64,000 bases of DNA from Actinomyces dentalis DSM 19115. Lineage in GTDB: Bacteria; Actinomycetota; Actinomycetes; Actinomycetales; Actinomycetaceae. The notes below the pieces were generated by a model. That model ran no database searches. It saw only the letters and a program-made list of their open reading frames with translations, and was not told the origin of the DNA. Positions within the stretch are counted from its first letter, which is position 1, and each line of letters opens with the position of its first letter. Both the position numbers and the translations under genes were made by a program. Shown piece by piece: positions 1 through 10,941 of this stretch. The stretch lies in NCBI RefSeq assembly GCF_000429225.1, contig NZ_AUBL01000001.1, positions 119,677 to 183,676 on the forward strand. Direction: 5' to 3'.

Positions 1-845
1 TCATCGTCACCGGCATGTCCGGGGCGGGCCGCTCCCGGGCGGCCAACGCCCTGGAGGACCTGGACTGGTACGTCGTGGACAACCTGCCCCCGCAGCTCCT
101 GCCGGCCCTGGCGGGGATGATGACCTCGGTGGGGGCGGGCGTGCACCGGCTGGCCGCCGTCGTGGACGTGCGCAGCCGCGCCTTCTTCGCCAGCTTCATG
201 CAGTACCGGCGCGAGCTGCGCGAGGCGGGCACGAATGTGCGCGTGCTCTTCCTCGACGCCTCCGACGCGAGCCTGGTGCGGCGCTTCGAGTCCTCCCGCA
301 GGCCCCACCCCCTGCAGGGCTCGGGCACCATCCTCGACGGCATCGAGCAGGAGCGGACGCTGCTGGGGGGCCTCAAGGCCGTGGCGGACGACGTCATCGA
401 CACCACGAACCTGTCCGTCCACGAGCTGGCCCGGCGCGTGCGCGAGCTGGTGGCCACCGAGTCCGACCTGGCCCTGCGGGTGACGGTCATGTCCTTCGGC
501 TTCAAGTACGGCCTGCCCATGGACGCCGACCAGGTCCTCGACGTCCGCTTCATCCCCAACCCCTACTGGGTGACCGAGCTGCGCCACCTGACGGGGCGGG
601 ACGCGCCCGTGGCCGACTACGTCTTCCGCCAGGGCGGCGCCGCCGCCTTCGTCGACGGCTACGCCGACCTGCTGGCGCCGGCCCTGCCGCGCTACGTCGA
701 CGAGCTCAAGCCCAATGTCACCATCGCCGTCGGCTGCACCGGCGGCAAGCACCGCTCGGTCGCCTCCGCGGAGCGCATCGCGGCGCGCCTGCGCTCGGCG
801 GGCTTCGCCGTCGTCGCCCAGCACCGGGACCTGGGAAGGGAATAG
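1..845 (+). CDS. rapZ: RapZ-family nucleotide-binding protein (5' end outside window)
   Basis: The reading frame is open from base 3 to the TAG at 843-845, giving 280 visible residues; only the first few codons are missing. The visible N-terminus carries a P-loop of the form GMSGAGRS, as in the RapZ/YvcJ family, and the C-terminus carries the family motif GCTGGKHRSV. RapZ proteins bind ATP/GTP. In E. coli the protein controls glmS through small RNAs, while in Gram-positives the role is less clear. The gene lies 2 bp before yvcK and close to whiA, the conserved Gram-positive rapZ-yvcK-whiA trio, so co-transcription is likely. The family assignment is firm; the exact function in this organism is inference. 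Confidence 0.93.
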   Translation, partial: IVTGMSGAGRSRAANALEDLDWYVVDNLPPQLLPALAGMMTSVGAGVHRLAAVVDVRSRAFFASFMQYRRELREAGTNVRVLFLDASDASLVRRFESSRRPHPLQGSGTILDGIEQERTLLGGLKAVADDVIDTTNLSVHELARRVRELVATESDLALRVTVMSFGFKYGLPMDADQVLDVRFIPNPYWVTELRHLTGRDAPVADYVFRQGGAAAFVDGYADLLAPALPRYVDELKPNVTIAVGCTGGKHRSVASAERIAARLRSAGFAVVAQHRDLGRE

Positions 846-847
846 AC

Positions 848-1864
848 ATGAATCAGAAGCGGTCCACGACCCTGGACGCCGACGGGTGGCCGCGCCGCGG
901 CGAGGAGGGGCCGGCCGTCGTGGCCCTGGGCGGCGGGCACGGCCTGTCCGCCACCCTGCGGGCCCTGCGCCACGTCACGCACCGGCTGACCGCCGTGGTC
1001 ACCGTGGCCGACGACGGCGGCTCCTCGGGGCGGCTGCGACGCGAATTCGGCTGCCTGCCCCCCGGCGACCTGCGGATGGCCCTGGCGGCGCTCACCGACG
1101 ACTCCGAGTGGGGACTGACCTGGCGCGACGTCCTCCAGCACCGCTTCGCCGGCCACGGCGAGCTGGACAACCACGCCCTGGGCAACCTGCTCATCCTGGC
1201 CCTGTGGCAGCTGCTGGGCGACGACGTGGGCGGCCTGGACTGGGTGGGGCGGCTGCTGGCCATCCACGGGCGCGTCGTGCCCATGAGCTCCTCGCCGCTG
1301 GTCATCGAGGCCGACGTCGTCGACGGCGAGCGCCGCGAGCGCGTCAGCGGCCAGGTGGCCGTGGCCACCGCCCGCGGGCGGCTGGAGAACGTGGCCCTCG
1401 TGCCCGCCGACGCCCAGGCCCACCCGGTGGCCGTGCAGGCCATCGAGGGGGCCGACTGGGTGGTCCTGGGCCCCGGCTCCTGGTACAGCTCGGTGCTGCC
1501 CCACCTCATCCTGCCCTCCATGCGCCGGGCCCTGCTGGAGGCGCGAGCGCGCAGGGTGCTCATCCTCAACCTGTCCGCGCAGCACGGGGAGACGGACGGG
1601 ATGACCGCCGCGGACCACGTGCGCGTCCTGGCCGACTGCGCCCCGGACCTGCGCCTGGACGTGATCCTGGCCGACCCCTCCACCGTGGAGGACATCGAGG
1701 CGCTGGGCTCCGTGGCCCGCTCCATGGGCGCCACGCTCGTGCTGCGCCAGGTGCGCTCCAGCGACGGGCTGTGCCACCATGACCCGTTGCGGCTGGCCGC
1801 CGCCCTGCGGGACGCCTTCGACGGCGTCGTCGGCGACGTCGGCCCCGCCGGGGCGCCCGCCTGA
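848..1864 (+). CDS. yvcK: YvcK/CofD-like gluconeogenesis factor
   Basis: This 338-residue protein is of the YvcK/CofD-like family. It has a glycine-rich nucleotide-sugar binding start (GGGHG, residues 28-32), an [11 protein letters not shown] block (residues 54-64) and a later [13 protein letters not shown] segment, all family hallmarks. YvcK proteins bind UDP-sugars and are needed for peptidoglycan precursor supply and for growth on gluconeogenic carbon in Bacillus and mycobacteria (CuvA). The ATG is 2 bp after the rapZ stop, with the Shine-Dalgarno sequence GGGAAGG at the end of rapZ, so the two genes are probably translationally coupled. Length is normal for the family and nothing looks damaged. 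Confidence 0.94.
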   Translation: MNQKRSTTLDADGWPRRGEEGPAVVALGGGHGLSATLRALRHVTHRLTAVVTVADDGGSSGRLRREFGCLPPGDLRMALAALTDDSEWGLTWRDVLQHRFAGHGELDNHALGNLLILALWQLLGDDVGGLDWVGRLLAIHGRVVPMSSSPLVIEADVVDGERRERVSGQVAVATARGRLENVALVPADAQAHPVAVQAIEGADWVVLGPGSWYSSVLPHLILPSMRRALLEARARRVLILNLSAQHGETDGMTAADHVRVLADCAPDLRLDVILADPSTVEDIEALGSVARSMGATLVLRQVRSSDGLCHHDPLRLAAALRDAFDGVVGDVGPAGAPA

Positions 1865-1932
1865 GCGGGCCCGCGCCGCCCGTCGGCGCGCCGCCGATCC
1901 ATACACCGCCGATCACAATCGAGGAGCCCCAC

Positions 1933-2913
1933 ATGTCGCTGACGGTCGCCGTCAAGGACGAGCTGGCGCGCGTCGCGCCCGGCACCTCCGCCCAGAGGCG
2001 CGCCGAGGTCGCCTCGATGCTGCGCTTCGCGGGGGGCCTGCACATCGTGTCGGGCCGGATCGTGATCGAGGCGGATCTGGACCACGGGGGGGCGGTGCGC
2101 CGGCTGCACCACGCGCTCAGGGACCTGTTCGCCATGGAGTCGGAGCTGGTGGTCGTGCGCGGCGGGTCCCTGCACCGGGGCTCGCGCTACGTGCTGCGCG
2201 TGACCGAGCGGGGCAAGGACCTGGCGCGGCTGACGGGACTGGTGGACGGGCGCGGCCGGCCGGTGCGGGGCATGCCGGTCGCCGTCGTCCAGGGCGGGCG
2301 GTCCGCGGCGGCCGCCGCCTGGCGGGGGGCCTTCCTGGCGCGCGGCTCGCTCACCGAGCCGGGGCGCTCCTCCTCCCTGGAGGTCACCTGCCCCGGCAGC
2401 GAGGCGGCCCTGGCCCTGGTGGGCGCGGCCCGCCGCTTCGACATCGTGGCCAAGGCCCGGGAGGTGCGCGGGGCGGACCGGGTGGTGGTGCGCGACGGGG
2501 AGGCGATCGGCGTCCTGCTCAAGAGGATGGGGGCGGCCGAGGCCCACCGGCGGTGGGGGGAGCGGCGCTCCCGGCGCGAGACCCGCGGGACGGCCAACCG
2601 GCTGGCGAATTTCGACGACGCCAATCTGCGCCGCTCGGCGCGCGCGGCGGTCGCCTCGGGGGCGCGCGTGGAGCGGGCCTTCGAGATCCTGGGCGAGGAC
2701 GTGCCCGCCCACCTGGTCCAGGCGGGGCGCCTGCGCATGGAGCACAAGCAGGCGAGCCTGGAGGAGCTGGGGCAGCTGTCCGACCCCCAGCTGACCAAGG
2801 ACGCCGTGGCCGGGAGGATCCGGCGCCTGCTGGCCATGGCGGACAAGCGCGCCCACGAGCTGGGGGTGCCGGACACGGAGTCGGTGCTCACCCAGGAGAT
2901 GCTCGACATGTGA
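1933..2913 (+). CDS. whiA: WhiA DNA-binding regulator
   Basis: A 326-residue WhiA orthologue. The N-terminal two-thirds corresponds to the degenerate LAGLIDADG homing-endonuclease fold, and the C-terminal part ([20 protein letters not shown] region) is the WhiA helix-turn-helix. In Streptomyces WhiA acts with WhiB at sporulation septation; in non-sporulating Firmicutes and actinobacteria it is linked to cell division and chromosome segregation. ATG 1933 is preceded by GAGGAG at 1921-1926. The position after rapZ-yvcK is the conserved order. The 68-bp gap from yvcK still allows co-transcription. A gap of about 250 bp follows before gap, with a probable new promoter there. Confidence 0.95.
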   Translation: MSLTVAVKDELARVAPGTSAQRRAEVASMLRFAGGLHIVSGRIVIEADLDHGGAVRRLHHALRDLFAMESELVVVRGGSLHRGSRYVLRVTERGKDLARLTGLVDGRGRPVRGMPVAVVQGGRSAAAAAWRGAFLARGSLTEPGRSSSLEVTCPGSEAALALVGAARRFDIVAKAREVRGADRVVVRDGEAIGVLLKRMGAAEAHRRWGERRSRRETRGTANRLANFDDANLRRSARAAVASGARVERAFEILGEDVPAHLVQAGRLRMEHKQASLEELGQLSDPQLTKDAVAGRIRRLLAMADKRAHELGVPDTESVLTQEMLDM

Positions 2914-2961
2914 GGCGCGCCGCCGTTTCGGGGCGGTCGTCTAGGACGACGGTCCCGGTGA

Positions 2962-4167
<1,206 letters not shown>

Positions 4168-4196
4168 GGACGCCGGCGAGCACCATGCTCATCTGA

Positions 4197-4238
4197 GACT
4201 GCGCCCGCGCACGCACGATCGCGTGCGCGGGCGCAGTC
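4197..4238 (+). terminator. Stem-loop between gap and pgk
   Basis: An 18-bp perfect inverted repeat (4197-4214 with 4221-4238) around a 6-base loop (ACGATC), starting 29 bp after the gap stop. There is no clear T-run, which is common for GC-rich actinobacterial terminators. It could terminate most gap transcripts, or act as a partial terminator or 3'-end stabiliser if pgk is read through. Confidence 0.7.
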
Positions 4239-4280
4239 CGCACCACCCACCCACCCGCACCACCACCGATGAGAGGCTCC

Positions 4281-5474
4281 ATGAAGACCATCGAATCCCT
4301 GGGCGACCTGGCCGGCAAGCGCGTCCTGGTCCGCTCCGACTTCAACGTTCCGCTCGACGCCGAGAAGAACATCACCGACGACGGCCGCATCCAGGCCGCC
4401 CTGCCCACCCTCAGGCTCCTCCTGGACGCCGGCGCCAAGGTGATCATCGTCGCGCACCTGGGCCGTCCGAAGGGCAAGGTCAACCCCGACTACTCGCTGG
4501 CCCCGGTGGCCGAGCGCCTGCGCGAGGTGACCGGCGTGGAGGTGACCCTGGCCCCCGACACCGTGGGCGAGGGCGCCAGGGCCGCCGTCGCCGCCCTGAA
4601 GCCCGGCAACATCGTCCTGCTGGAGAACGTGCGCTTCAACGCCGCCGAGACGTCCAAGGACGACGCCGAGCGCGCCGCCTTCGCGGCCGAGCTGGCGTCC
4701 CTGGCCGACGTCTTCGTCTCCGACGGCTTCGGCGTGGTCCACCGCAAGCAGGCCTCCGTCTACGACGTCGCCAAGCTCCTGCCGGCCGCCGCGGGCCTGC
4801 TGGTGCGCAAGGAGATCGAGGCCCTGTCCAGGGCCGTGAAGGACCCCGAGCGCCCCTACACGGTGGTGCTGGGCGGCTCGAAGGTCTCCGACAAGCTCGG
4901 CGTCATCGCCAACCTCCTGACCAAGGCCGACCGCCTGCTCATCGGCGGGGGCATGGCCTACACCTTCCTGGCCGCCCAGGGCAACGAGGTGGGCGCCTCC
5001 CTGCTGGAGAAGGACCAGATCGACACGGTCAAGGGGTACCTGGCCACCGCCGAGGAGCGCGGCATCGAGCTCCTCCTGCCCGTGGACACGGTCGTCGCCC
5101 CGGAGTTCGCGGCCGACGCCCCGGCCACCGTCGTGCCCTCCAACGCCATCCCGGCCGACCAGATGGGCCTGGACATCGGCCCCGAGACCCGCAAGCTGTT
5201 CGCCGACGCCATCGCCACCTCCAAGACGGTGGTGTGGAACGGCCCCATGGGCGTCTTCGAGTTCCCGGCCTTCGCCGCCGGCACCAAGGCCGTGGCCCGG
5301 GCCATCTCCGACTCGTCGGCCTTCAGCGTCATCGGCGGGGGCGACTCCGCCGCCGCGGTGCGCACCCTGGGCTTCGACGTGTCCACCTTCTCCCACATCT
5401 CCACCGGCGGGGGCGCCTCCCTCGAGCTCCTCGAGGGCAAGACCCTGCCCGGCATCGCCGTCCTGGAAGGCTGA
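4281..5474 (+). CDS. pgk: Phosphoglycerate kinase
   Basis: A 397-residue PGK with the substrate-binding RSDFNVPLD near the N-terminus, a [11 protein letters not shown] block and the C-terminal nucleotide-binding GGGDSAAAV. It transfers phosphate from 1,3-bisphosphoglycerate to ADP. ATG 4281 is preferred over the in-frame ATG 4269 because GAGAGG at 4271-4276 sits just before it and the protein then begins [10 protein letters not shown], the expected N-terminus; 4269 would add four residues. tpiA starts 7 bp after the stop, so pgk and tpiA form one transcription unit. Confidence 0.96.
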   Translation: MKTIESLGDLAGKRVLVRSDFNVPLDAEKNITDDGRIQAALPTLRLLLDAGAKVIIVAHLGRPKGKVNPDYSLAPVAERLREVTGVEVTLAPDTVGEGARAAVAALKPGNIVLLENVRFNAAETSKDDAERAAFAAELASLADVFVSDGFGVVHRKQASVYDVAKLLPAAAGLLVRKEIEALSRAVKDPERPYTVVLGGSKVSDKLGVIANLLTKADRLLIGGGMAYTFLAAQGNEVGASLLEKDQIDTVKGYLATAEERGIELLLPVDTVVAPEFAADAPATVVPSNAIPADQMGLDIGPETRKLFADAIATSKTVVWNGPMGVFEFPAFAAGTKAVARAISDSSAFSVIGGGDSAAAVRTLGFDVSTFSHISTGGGASLELLEGKTLPGIAVLEG

Positions 5475-5481
5475 GCAGACG

Positions 5482-6261
5482 ATGAGCAACCGCATCCCGC
5501 TCATGGCGGGCAACTGGAAGATGAACCTGGACCACCTCGAGGCCAACCACCTCGTCCAGGGGCTGGCGATGGCGCTGGCCGACTCCGACCACGACTACGC
5601 CAAGTGCGAGGTCCTGGTCATCCCGCCCTTCACGGACATCCGCACCGTGCAGACGATCGTCGAGGCCGACTCGCTGCCCCTCAAGTACGGCGCCCAGGAC
5701 GTGTCCATCCACGACAACGGCGCCTACACCGGCGAGATCTCCACGGCCATGCTCACCAAGCTGGGCTGCAGCTACGTGGTCATGGGCCACTCCGAGCGCC
5801 GCGAGTACCACGGCGAGTCCGACCAGCTGGTGGGCGCCAAGGCCCGCAAGGTCCTGGACGCGGGCATGACCCCGATCCTGTGCTGCGGCGAGGCCCTGGA
5901 GGTGCGCAGGGCGGGCACGCACGTGGAGTTCGTGCTCGGCCAGATCCGCGCCGCCCTGAAGGGCTGGAGCGCCCAGGACGCGGCCAGGATCGTCATCGCC
6001 TACGAGCCCATCTGGGCCATCGGCACCGGCGAGACGGCCACGGCCGCCGACGCCCAGGAGGTCTGCGGCGCCATCCGCGCCGCCCTGCGCGAGGACTTCG
6101 GCGCCGCCACCGCCGACGCCACCCGCATCCTGTACGGCGGCAGCGCCAAGCCGGGCAACATCAAGGAGCTCATGGCCCAGGACGACGTCGACGGCGCGCT
6201 CGTGGGCGGCGCCTCGCTCAAGGCGGACTCCTTCGCGGCCATGGCGAACTTCTACGCCTGA
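5482..6261 (+). CDS. tpiA: Triosephosphate isomerase
   Basis: A 259-residue TIM barrel with all catalytic landmarks: AGNWKMNL at the N-terminus (catalytic Lys), GHSERR (catalytic His), [10 protein letters not shown] (catalytic Glu) and the phosphate-binding YGGSAKPGN loop. It interconverts dihydroxyacetone phosphate and glyceraldehyde-3-phosphate. Its ATG follows the pgk stop by 7 bp, and the ribosome-binding site overlaps the end of pgk. A strong stem-loop follows, closing the glycolytic unit. Confidence 0.97.
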   Translation: MSNRIPLMAGNWKMNLDHLEANHLVQGLAMALADSDHDYAKCEVLVIPPFTDIRTVQTIVEADSLPLKYGAQDVSIHDNGAYTGEISTAMLTKLGCSYVVMGHSERREYHGESDQLVGAKARKVLDAGMTPILCCGEALEVRRAGTHVEFVLGQIRAALKGWSAQDAARIVIAYEPIWAIGTGETATAADAQEVCGAIRAALREDFGAATADATRILYGGSAKPGNIKELMAQDDVDGALVGGASLKADSFAAMANFYA

Positions 6262-6264
6262 GCC

Positions 6265-6299
6265 CGATCCGCCCCGCCGCGGACCGGCGGGGCGGATCG
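6265..6299 (+). terminator. Terminator-like stem-loop after tpiA
   Basis: A perfect 15-bp inverted repeat (6265-6279 with 6285-6299) around a 5-base loop, 3 bp after the tpiA stop. It has no T-run. The position between tpiA and the likely secG promoter supports a terminator. Confidence 0.75.
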
Positions 6300-6357
6300 T
6301 GACCGGGGTCCGGCCATCTCACACGCGGGGCGGCCGGGCCCCGGCGCGCGCATCGGG

Positions 6358-6363
6358 TAGAGT
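6358..6363 (+). promoter_or_regulatory. Putative -10 box (TAGAGT) upstream of secG
   Basis: TAGAGT resembles the actinobacterial housekeeping -10 element. It lies about 55 bp before the secG start and after the tpiA stem-loop. No good -35 box is visible, so this is only a candidate. Confidence 0.3.
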
Positions 6364-6417
6364 CGGCGCCGAGCCCGGCCGCGCGGCTCTGGACGACGAA
6401 GGAAGACTGAAACCGGC

Positions 6418-6663
6418 ATGAACATCCTGAAGATCATCCTCGAGGTCCTCCTCGTGCTCTCCAGCTTCTTCCTCATCATGTCCGTCCTGCTGCACAAGGG
6501 CAAGGGCGGCGGCCTGTCGGACATGTTCGGCGGGGGCATCTCCTCGTCCGCCGGCTCCTCCGGGGTCGCCGAGCGCAACCTCAACCGCATCACCGTCGGC
6601 GTGGCCCTGGTGTGGACCATGACGATCATCGGCCTCGGGCTCGTCCTGAAGGCCACGTCCTGA
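6418..6663 (+). CDS. secG: Preprotein translocase subunit SecG
   Basis: An 81-residue membrane protein with two hydrophobic helices (about residues 4-24 and 57-77) flanking the cytoplasmic loop LLHKGKGGGLSDMFGGG, the SecG signature. SecG associates with SecYE and aids SecA-driven protein export. The sequence GAAGGAAG just upstream of ATG 6418 is the ribosome-binding site. Its position directly after gap-pgk-tpiA is conserved in actinobacteria. Confidence 0.95.
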   Translation: MNILKIILEVLLVLSSFFLIMSVLLHKGKGGGLSDMFGGGISSSAGSSGVAERNLNRITVGVALVWTMTIIGLGLVLKATS

Positions 6664-6720
6664 CCGGTCACGACGACGAGCCCGGCCCGCCCCGCCCCGA
6701 CCCCCCGCGATGACGCGCTC

Positions 6721-7638
6721 GTGCGCGCGCTGCGGGGGTATTTGGCGCACCTGCGCGTCGAGCGGGGCCTGAGCCCCAACACCCTGGCGGCCTACGAGCG
6801 CGACCTGAGCCGCTACACCGACTTCCTGTCCTCGCGCGGGATCGACGGGCCCGACGCGGTGAGCGAGGAGGACGTGTCCGCCTTCGTCGAGGCCATCCGC
6901 GCGGGCGGCGACGGCGCCCGCCCCCTGGCCGCGTCCTCGGCGTCGCGCACCGTCACCGCCGTGCGCGGGTGGCACCGGTTCCTCCTGGCCGAGGGCTCCA
7001 CCGCCGTCGACCCGGCCGCCGCCGTGCGCCCGCCCCAGGTGGGGCGCCGCCTGCCCAAGGCGCTGAGCGTCGAGGAGGTGCGCCGCCTGCTGGAGGCCGG
7101 TGCGGACCCCGACTCGCCCGCGGGGCTGCGCGACCGGGCGCTGCTGGAGCTGCTGTACGCCACCGGGGCCCGCATCTCCGAGGCCGTGGGCCTGGCCGTG
7201 GACGACCTGGACCGCGACTCGCACTGCGTGCGCCTGTTCGGCAAGGGGCGCAAGGAGCGCATCGTCCCCGTGGGCCGCTGCGCCCGCGACGCCCTGGACG
7301 CCTACCTGGTGCGCGGGCGCCCTCTCCTGGCCCAGCGGGGGCGGGGGGCGCCCGAGGTCTTCCTCAACACCCTGGGCCGGCCCCTGTCGCGCCAGTCGGC
7401 CTGGGGCGTGCTCCGGCAGGCGGCCGAGCGCGCGGGCCTGGGGGAGGGCCGGCACGTGTCCCCCCACACCCTGCGCCACTCCTTCGCCACCCACCTGCTC
7501 GCCGGGGGCGCCGACGTGCGCGTGGTCCAGGAGATGCTCGGGCACGCCTCGGTGACCACCACGCAGATATACACCAAGATCACGGTTGAGCATCTGCGCC
7601 GGGTTTACGCCACCAGCCATCCGCGCGCCCGGGGCTGA
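6721..7638 (+). CDS. xerD: Tyrosine recombinase XerD
   Basis: A 305-residue tyrosine recombinase: N-terminal SAM-like core-binding domain (about residues 1-95) and C-terminal catalytic domain with the Arg in [20 protein letters not shown] (HxxR) and [12 protein letters not shown] (His and nucleophilic Tyr). XerD with XerC resolves chromosome dimers at dif. The call of XerD rather than a phage integrase rests on length and on the conserved xerD-parA-scpA-scpB neighbourhood. The GTG start at 6721 is the only reasonable one; the nearby ATG 6710 is in another frame. Confidence 0.93.
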   Translation: MRALRGYLAHLRVERGLSPNTLAAYERDLSRYTDFLSSRGIDGPDAVSEEDVSAFVEAIRAGGDGARPLAASSASRTVTAVRGWHRFLLAEGSTAVDPAAAVRPPQVGRRLPKALSVEEVRRLLEAGADPDSPAGLRDRALLELLYATGARISEAVGLAVDDLDRDSHCVRLFGKGRKERIVPVGRCARDALDAYLVRGRPLLAQRGRGAPEVFLNTLGRPLSRQSAWGVLRQAAERAGLGEGRHVSPHTLRHSFATHLLAGGADVRVVQEMLGHASVTTTQIYTKITVEHLRRVYATSHPRARG

Positions 7639-7668
7639 GACGCGGCGCACGTCGGATATGGTGATCGG

Positions 7669-8538
7669 GTGAATGACTCGACTCAGACCGATCTCAATGA
7701 TGATCCCGTCGCAGACGCCGAGGACGGGGACTTCCCCGTGCCCGCGCCGTTGGACTCGCACGGGCCGGCTCGCGTCATTTCCCTGTGCAACCAGAAGGGC
7801 GGCGTCGGCAAGACGACGACGACCATCAACCTGGGGGCCGCCCTGGCCGAGTACGGGCGCAGGGTCCTCATCGTCGACTTCGACCCGCAGGGCGCGGCCA
7901 GCGCCGGCCTGGGCGTGAACGCCAACGAGCTGGACACGACCGTCTACGACCTGCTGGTCGCCCTGCATCCGGACGTGCGCTCCGTCATCCACCCCACGCC
8001 CGCGCCCGGACTGGACATCGTGCCGGCCAATATCGACCTGTCCGCGGCGGAGGTCCAGCTCGTCAACGAGGTGGCCCGGGAGCAGGCGCTGACCCGGGTC
8101 CTGCGCCCGATCCTGGACGACTACGACGTCGTCCTCATCGACTGCCAGCCCTCCCTGGGACTGCTGACGATCAACGCCCTGACCGCCTCGCACGGGGTCA
8201 TCATCCCGCTGGAGACGGAGTTCTTCGCCCTGCGCGGCGTGGCGCTGCTGGTCGAGACCGTCGACCGCGTGCGCGACCGCATCAACTTCCACCTCCAGAT
8301 CGACGGGATCCTGGCGACCATGGTCGACCAGCGCACCCTGCACTCGCGCGAGGTCCTCGACCGGCTCGCCCAGGCCTTCGGCGACCAGCTCTTCGACACC
8401 CAGATCCGCAGAACCATCAAATTCCCCGACGCCTCGGTGGCCGCCGAGCCGATCACCCTCTACGCCCCCAGGCACTCGGGCGCCGAGGCCTACCGGCGCC
8501 TGGCCCGCGAGCTCATCGCCCGCGGCGGCGTCGCCTGA
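7669..8538 (+). CDS. parA: ParA/Soj-type chromosome partitioning ATPase
   Basis: A 289-residue ParA-family ATPase with the deviant Walker A KGGVGKTT at residues 43-50 after a short acidic N-terminal extension, a Walker A' DFDPQGAAS and a Walker B-like VLIDCQPSLG. It begins with GTG 7669. No parB lies beside it; its neighbours are xerD and the condensin genes scpA/scpB, so this is the segregation-associated ParA found in front of scpAB in actinobacteria rather than the oriC-proximal parAB copy. The stop is 2 bp before scpA, indicating one operon. Confidence 0.92.
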   Translation: MNDSTQTDLNDDPVADAEDGDFPVPAPLDSHGPARVISLCNQKGGVGKTTTTINLGAALAEYGRRVLIVDFDPQGAASAGLGVNANELDTTVYDLLVALHPDVRSVIHPTPAPGLDIVPANIDLSAAEVQLVNEVAREQALTRVLRPILDDYDVVLIDCQPSLGLLTINALTASHGVIIPLETEFFALRGVALLVETVDRVRDRINFHLQIDGILATMVDQRTLHSREVLDRLAQAFGDQLFDTQIRRTIKFPDASVAAEPITLYAPRHSGAEAYRRLARELIARGGVA

Positions 8539-8540
8539 CG

Positions 8541-9410
8541 ATGCCGGTCCGGGCGCCCGGCGCCGTCCGGCGCCCCGGCACCGGAGCCGGGGCGGACGCC
8601 GGGGACGAGGCCGCCGGGGCGGGCGGGCCGGGGAGCATCCCCGGCTTCACCGTCGCCCTGCCCCAGTTCGAGGGGCCCTTCGACCTGCTGCTGGCGCTCA
8701 TCGCCCGCCGCCGCCTGGACGTGACCGAGCTCGCCCTGGCCGAGGTCACCGACGAGTTCATCGCCCACATGCGCGCCGACTGGAACCTGGGGCGGGCCAG
8801 CGAGTTCCTCGTCGTGGCGGCCACGCTGCTGGCGCTCAAGGCCCACCGGCTCCTGCCCCACGACCCCGACGAGACCGAGGAGGACCTGGAGCTCCTCGAG
8901 GCCCGCGACCTGCTCTTCGCCCGGCTCCTGCAGTACCGCGCCTACAAGCGGGCCGCCGCGCACCTGCGGGAGCTGGCCGGCTCCGCCGCCCGGGCCCACC
9001 CGCGCACGGCGGGGCCGCCCCCCGAGCTGGCCGCCCTCCTGCCCCGGCTCGTGGCCGCCATCGGCCCCCAAGACCTGGCCCGCATCGCCGCCGAGGTCCT
9101 GACCCGGCCTGCCGAGGCGGGCGTGCAGACGGTCCACCTGCACGAGGCCGTGCCCGTGGGCGAGCAGATGCGCCTGCTGGCGCTGCGGCTGCGCCGCCAC
9201 GGCCGCCTCCCCTTCAGCCGGCTGATCGCCGACGCCGGGCGCACCGCCGTGGTCGTCGCCCGCTTCCTGGCCCTGCTCCTGCTGCACCGCCAGGGCGACG
9301 TCGAACTCGACCAGGACGAGCCGATGGGCGAGATCACGGTCACCTGGTGCGGCGAGGAGGGGGAGGGCGCGGGCATGATGGCCCCGGACGTGGAGGAGGA
9401 GTTCGCATGA
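8541..9410 (+). CDS. scpA: Segregation and condensation protein A
   Basis: A 289-residue kleisin. After a low-complexity Ala/Gly-rich leader of about 35 residues, the typical ScpA start FEGPFDLLLALIARRRLDV is seen, and the C-terminal winged-helix part follows. ScpA bridges SMC heads with the ScpB dimer in the bacterial condensin. ATG 8541 is 2 bp after the parA stop. The frame stays open upstream into parA, but that stretch is antisense-like and has no family match. The stop overlaps the scpB ATG (ATGA). Confidence 0.94.
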   Translation: MPVRAPGAVRRPGTGAGADAGDEAAGAGGPGSIPGFTVALPQFEGPFDLLLALIARRRLDVTELALAEVTDEFIAHMRADWNLGRASEFLVVAATLLALKAHRLLPHDPDETEEDLELLEARDLLFARLLQYRAYKRAAAHLRELAGSAARAHPRTAGPPPELAALLPRLVAAIGPQDLARIAAEVLTRPAEAGVQTVHLHEAVPVGEQMRLLALRLRRHGRLPFSRLIADAGRTAVVVARFLALLLLHRQGDVELDQDEPMGEITVTWCGEEGEGAGMMAPDVEEEFA

Positions 9411-10021
9411 CCACCGCCCCGCCCCGACAGGGCGAGATGAGCGCCGTGCCCGAGGCGCAGCTGCGGGCCGCCGCCGAGGCGGTGCTCGTCGTCGCCGACG
9501 GGCCCGTCACCTGCGCGGCCCTGGCCGAGGCGCTGGGCGTGGGCGAGACCCGGGCGCACGGACTGCTCGAGTCCCTGGCGGCCGAGTACGCCGGGGACGG
9601 GGACGGCCCGGCCCGCGGCTTCGTCCTGCGCCGGGCCGCCGGCGGCTGGCGGCTGGCCTCGGCCCCCGCCTTCCACGACCTGGTCGAGCGCTTCGTCATC
9701 GGCGGGGCGACCTCCCGCCTGTCCCAGGCGGCGCTGGAGACCCTGGCCGTCATCGCCTACCGCCAGCCCGTGACGCGCGGGCGCATCGCCGCCATCCGCG
9801 GCGTGAGCGTCGACGGCGTCGTGCGCACCCTGTGCGCGCGCGGCCTCATCGAGGAGGCGGGCGCCGAGCCCGGCGGCGCCCTGCTGTACCGCACGACCGA
9901 CGAGTTCCTGGAGTACCTGGGCCTGGACTCCCTCGACGACCTGCCCCCGCTGGCCCCCTACCTGCCCGAGGCCTCCGCCCTGGGGGAGATCGAGAACGAG
10001 ATGACCGGGAGGATCCGATGA
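9407..10021 (+). CDS. scpB: Segregation and condensation protein B
   Basis: A 204-residue ScpB with two winged-helix domains; the second contains LSQAALETLAVIAYRQPVTR, the strongest family signature. It dimerises and binds the ScpA kleisin of the SMC condensin. The start is the ATG at 9407 that overlaps the scpA stop (ATGA), indicating translational coupling; an upstream in-frame start inside scpA would only add sequence without homology. Its own stop overlaps the start of rluB. Confidence 0.94.
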   Translation: MTTAPPRQGEMSAVPEAQLRAAAEAVLVVADGPVTCAALAEALGVGETRAHGLLESLAAEYAGDGDGPARGFVLRRAAGGWRLASAPAFHDLVERFVIGGATSRLSQAALETLAVIAYRQPVTRGRIAAIRGVSVDGVVRTLCARGLIEEAGAEPGGALLYRTTDEFLEYLGLDSLDDLPPLAPYLPEASALGEIENEMTGRIR

Positions 10022-10941
10022 TGGACGACCGCGAGACGGTGGACCTGACGGGCGAGGAGTTCTACGACGAGGACGACCTGGAGGAGCCGGAGGAGCCGGA
10101 CGGACTGGACGGGCCCGACGGCGCCGGCGGAATCGACGGCGCCCGGTCGGCCCGGGGCGGGGCGGGCGACCCGCACGTGCCCGGCGGCGAGCGCCTCCAC
10201 AAGGTCCTGGCCCACGCCGGGGTGGCCTCCAGACGGGCCTGCGAGGGGCTCATCGCCGCCGGCCGCGTGAGCGTCGACGGCGCCGTCGTCACCGACCAGG
10301 GCGTGCGGGTCGACCCGGCTGCCCAGGTCATCCGCGTCGACGGCTCGCGCATCGTCACCGACCCCGACGTGCTCACCGTCGTGCTGCACAAGCCCGCCGG
10401 CGTGGTCACCACTATGGCCGACCCGGACGGGCGGCCCACCGTCGCCGATTTCGCCCGGCGCTACCTCGACGAGCACGCCGGGGACCTCGTCCGCCCGGAC
10501 GCCGTGCGCCTGGTGCACGTCGGGCGGCTCGACACCGACACCGAGGGCCTGCTGCTGCTGTCCAACGACGGCGAGCTCGCCCACCGGCTCATGCACCCCG
10601 GCTACGAGATCCCCAAGACCTACGTGGCGATCGTGTCGGGGCGGGTCGAGCCCTGGGCGGCGCGCAAGCTCAGGCGCGGCATCGAGCTGGAGGACGGCCC
10701 CGCCCGGGCGGACCGCGTCACGATCAAGGACTCCGGCCCGGCCGGCTCCATCGTGGAGATCACTCTGCATTCGGGGCGCAACCGGATCGTGCGCCGCATG
10801 CTCGACGCCGTGGGCCACCCCGTGACGCGCCTGGTGCGCACCCGGCTCGGGCCGCTGGGGATCGGCGGCCTGGGGCCGGGCCGGATGCGGCGCCTGAGCG
10901 GCGGGGAGATCGCCGCCCTCCAGCGGGAGGTGGGGCTGTGA
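10018..10941 (+). CDS. rluB: 23S rRNA pseudouridine synthase, RluB/RsuA family
   Basis: A 307-residue protein with an acidic N-terminal tail (residues 1-55), an S4 RNA-binding domain (GERLHKVLAHAGVASRRACE) and an RsuA-type catalytic domain with catalytic Asp172 in GRLDTDTEG. It isomerises a uridine in 23S rRNA helix 80 (U2605 in E. coli). The start overlaps the scpB stop; GGGAGG at 10007-10012 can serve ATG 10018 or ATG 10021. The stop overlaps the GTG of tyrA. Confidence 0.92.
   Translation: MMDDRETVDLTGEEFYDEDDLEEPEEPDGLDGPDGAGGIDGARSARGGAGDPHVPGGERLHKVLAHAGVASRRACEGLIAAGRVSVDGAVVTDQGVRVDPAAQVIRVDGSRIVTDPDVLTVVLHKPAGVVTTMADPDGRPTVADFARRYLDEHAGDLVRPDAVRLVHVGRLDTDTEGLLLLSNDGELAHRLMHPGYEIPKTYVAIVSGRVEPWAARKLRRGIELEDGPARADRVTIKDSGPAGSIVEITLHSGRNRIVRRMLDAVGHPVTRLVRTRLGPLGIGGLGPGRMRRLSGGEIAALQREVGL

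Noticed and set aside
6710..6720. ATG at 6710 as the xerD start
   Set aside because: Out of frame with the recombinase; GTG 6721 is in frame.
10018..10020. Choice of a frame starting at 9832 for rluB
   Set aside because: That part is antisense-like sequence inside scpB; the acidic RluB start at 10018 has a Shine-Dalgarno sequence.
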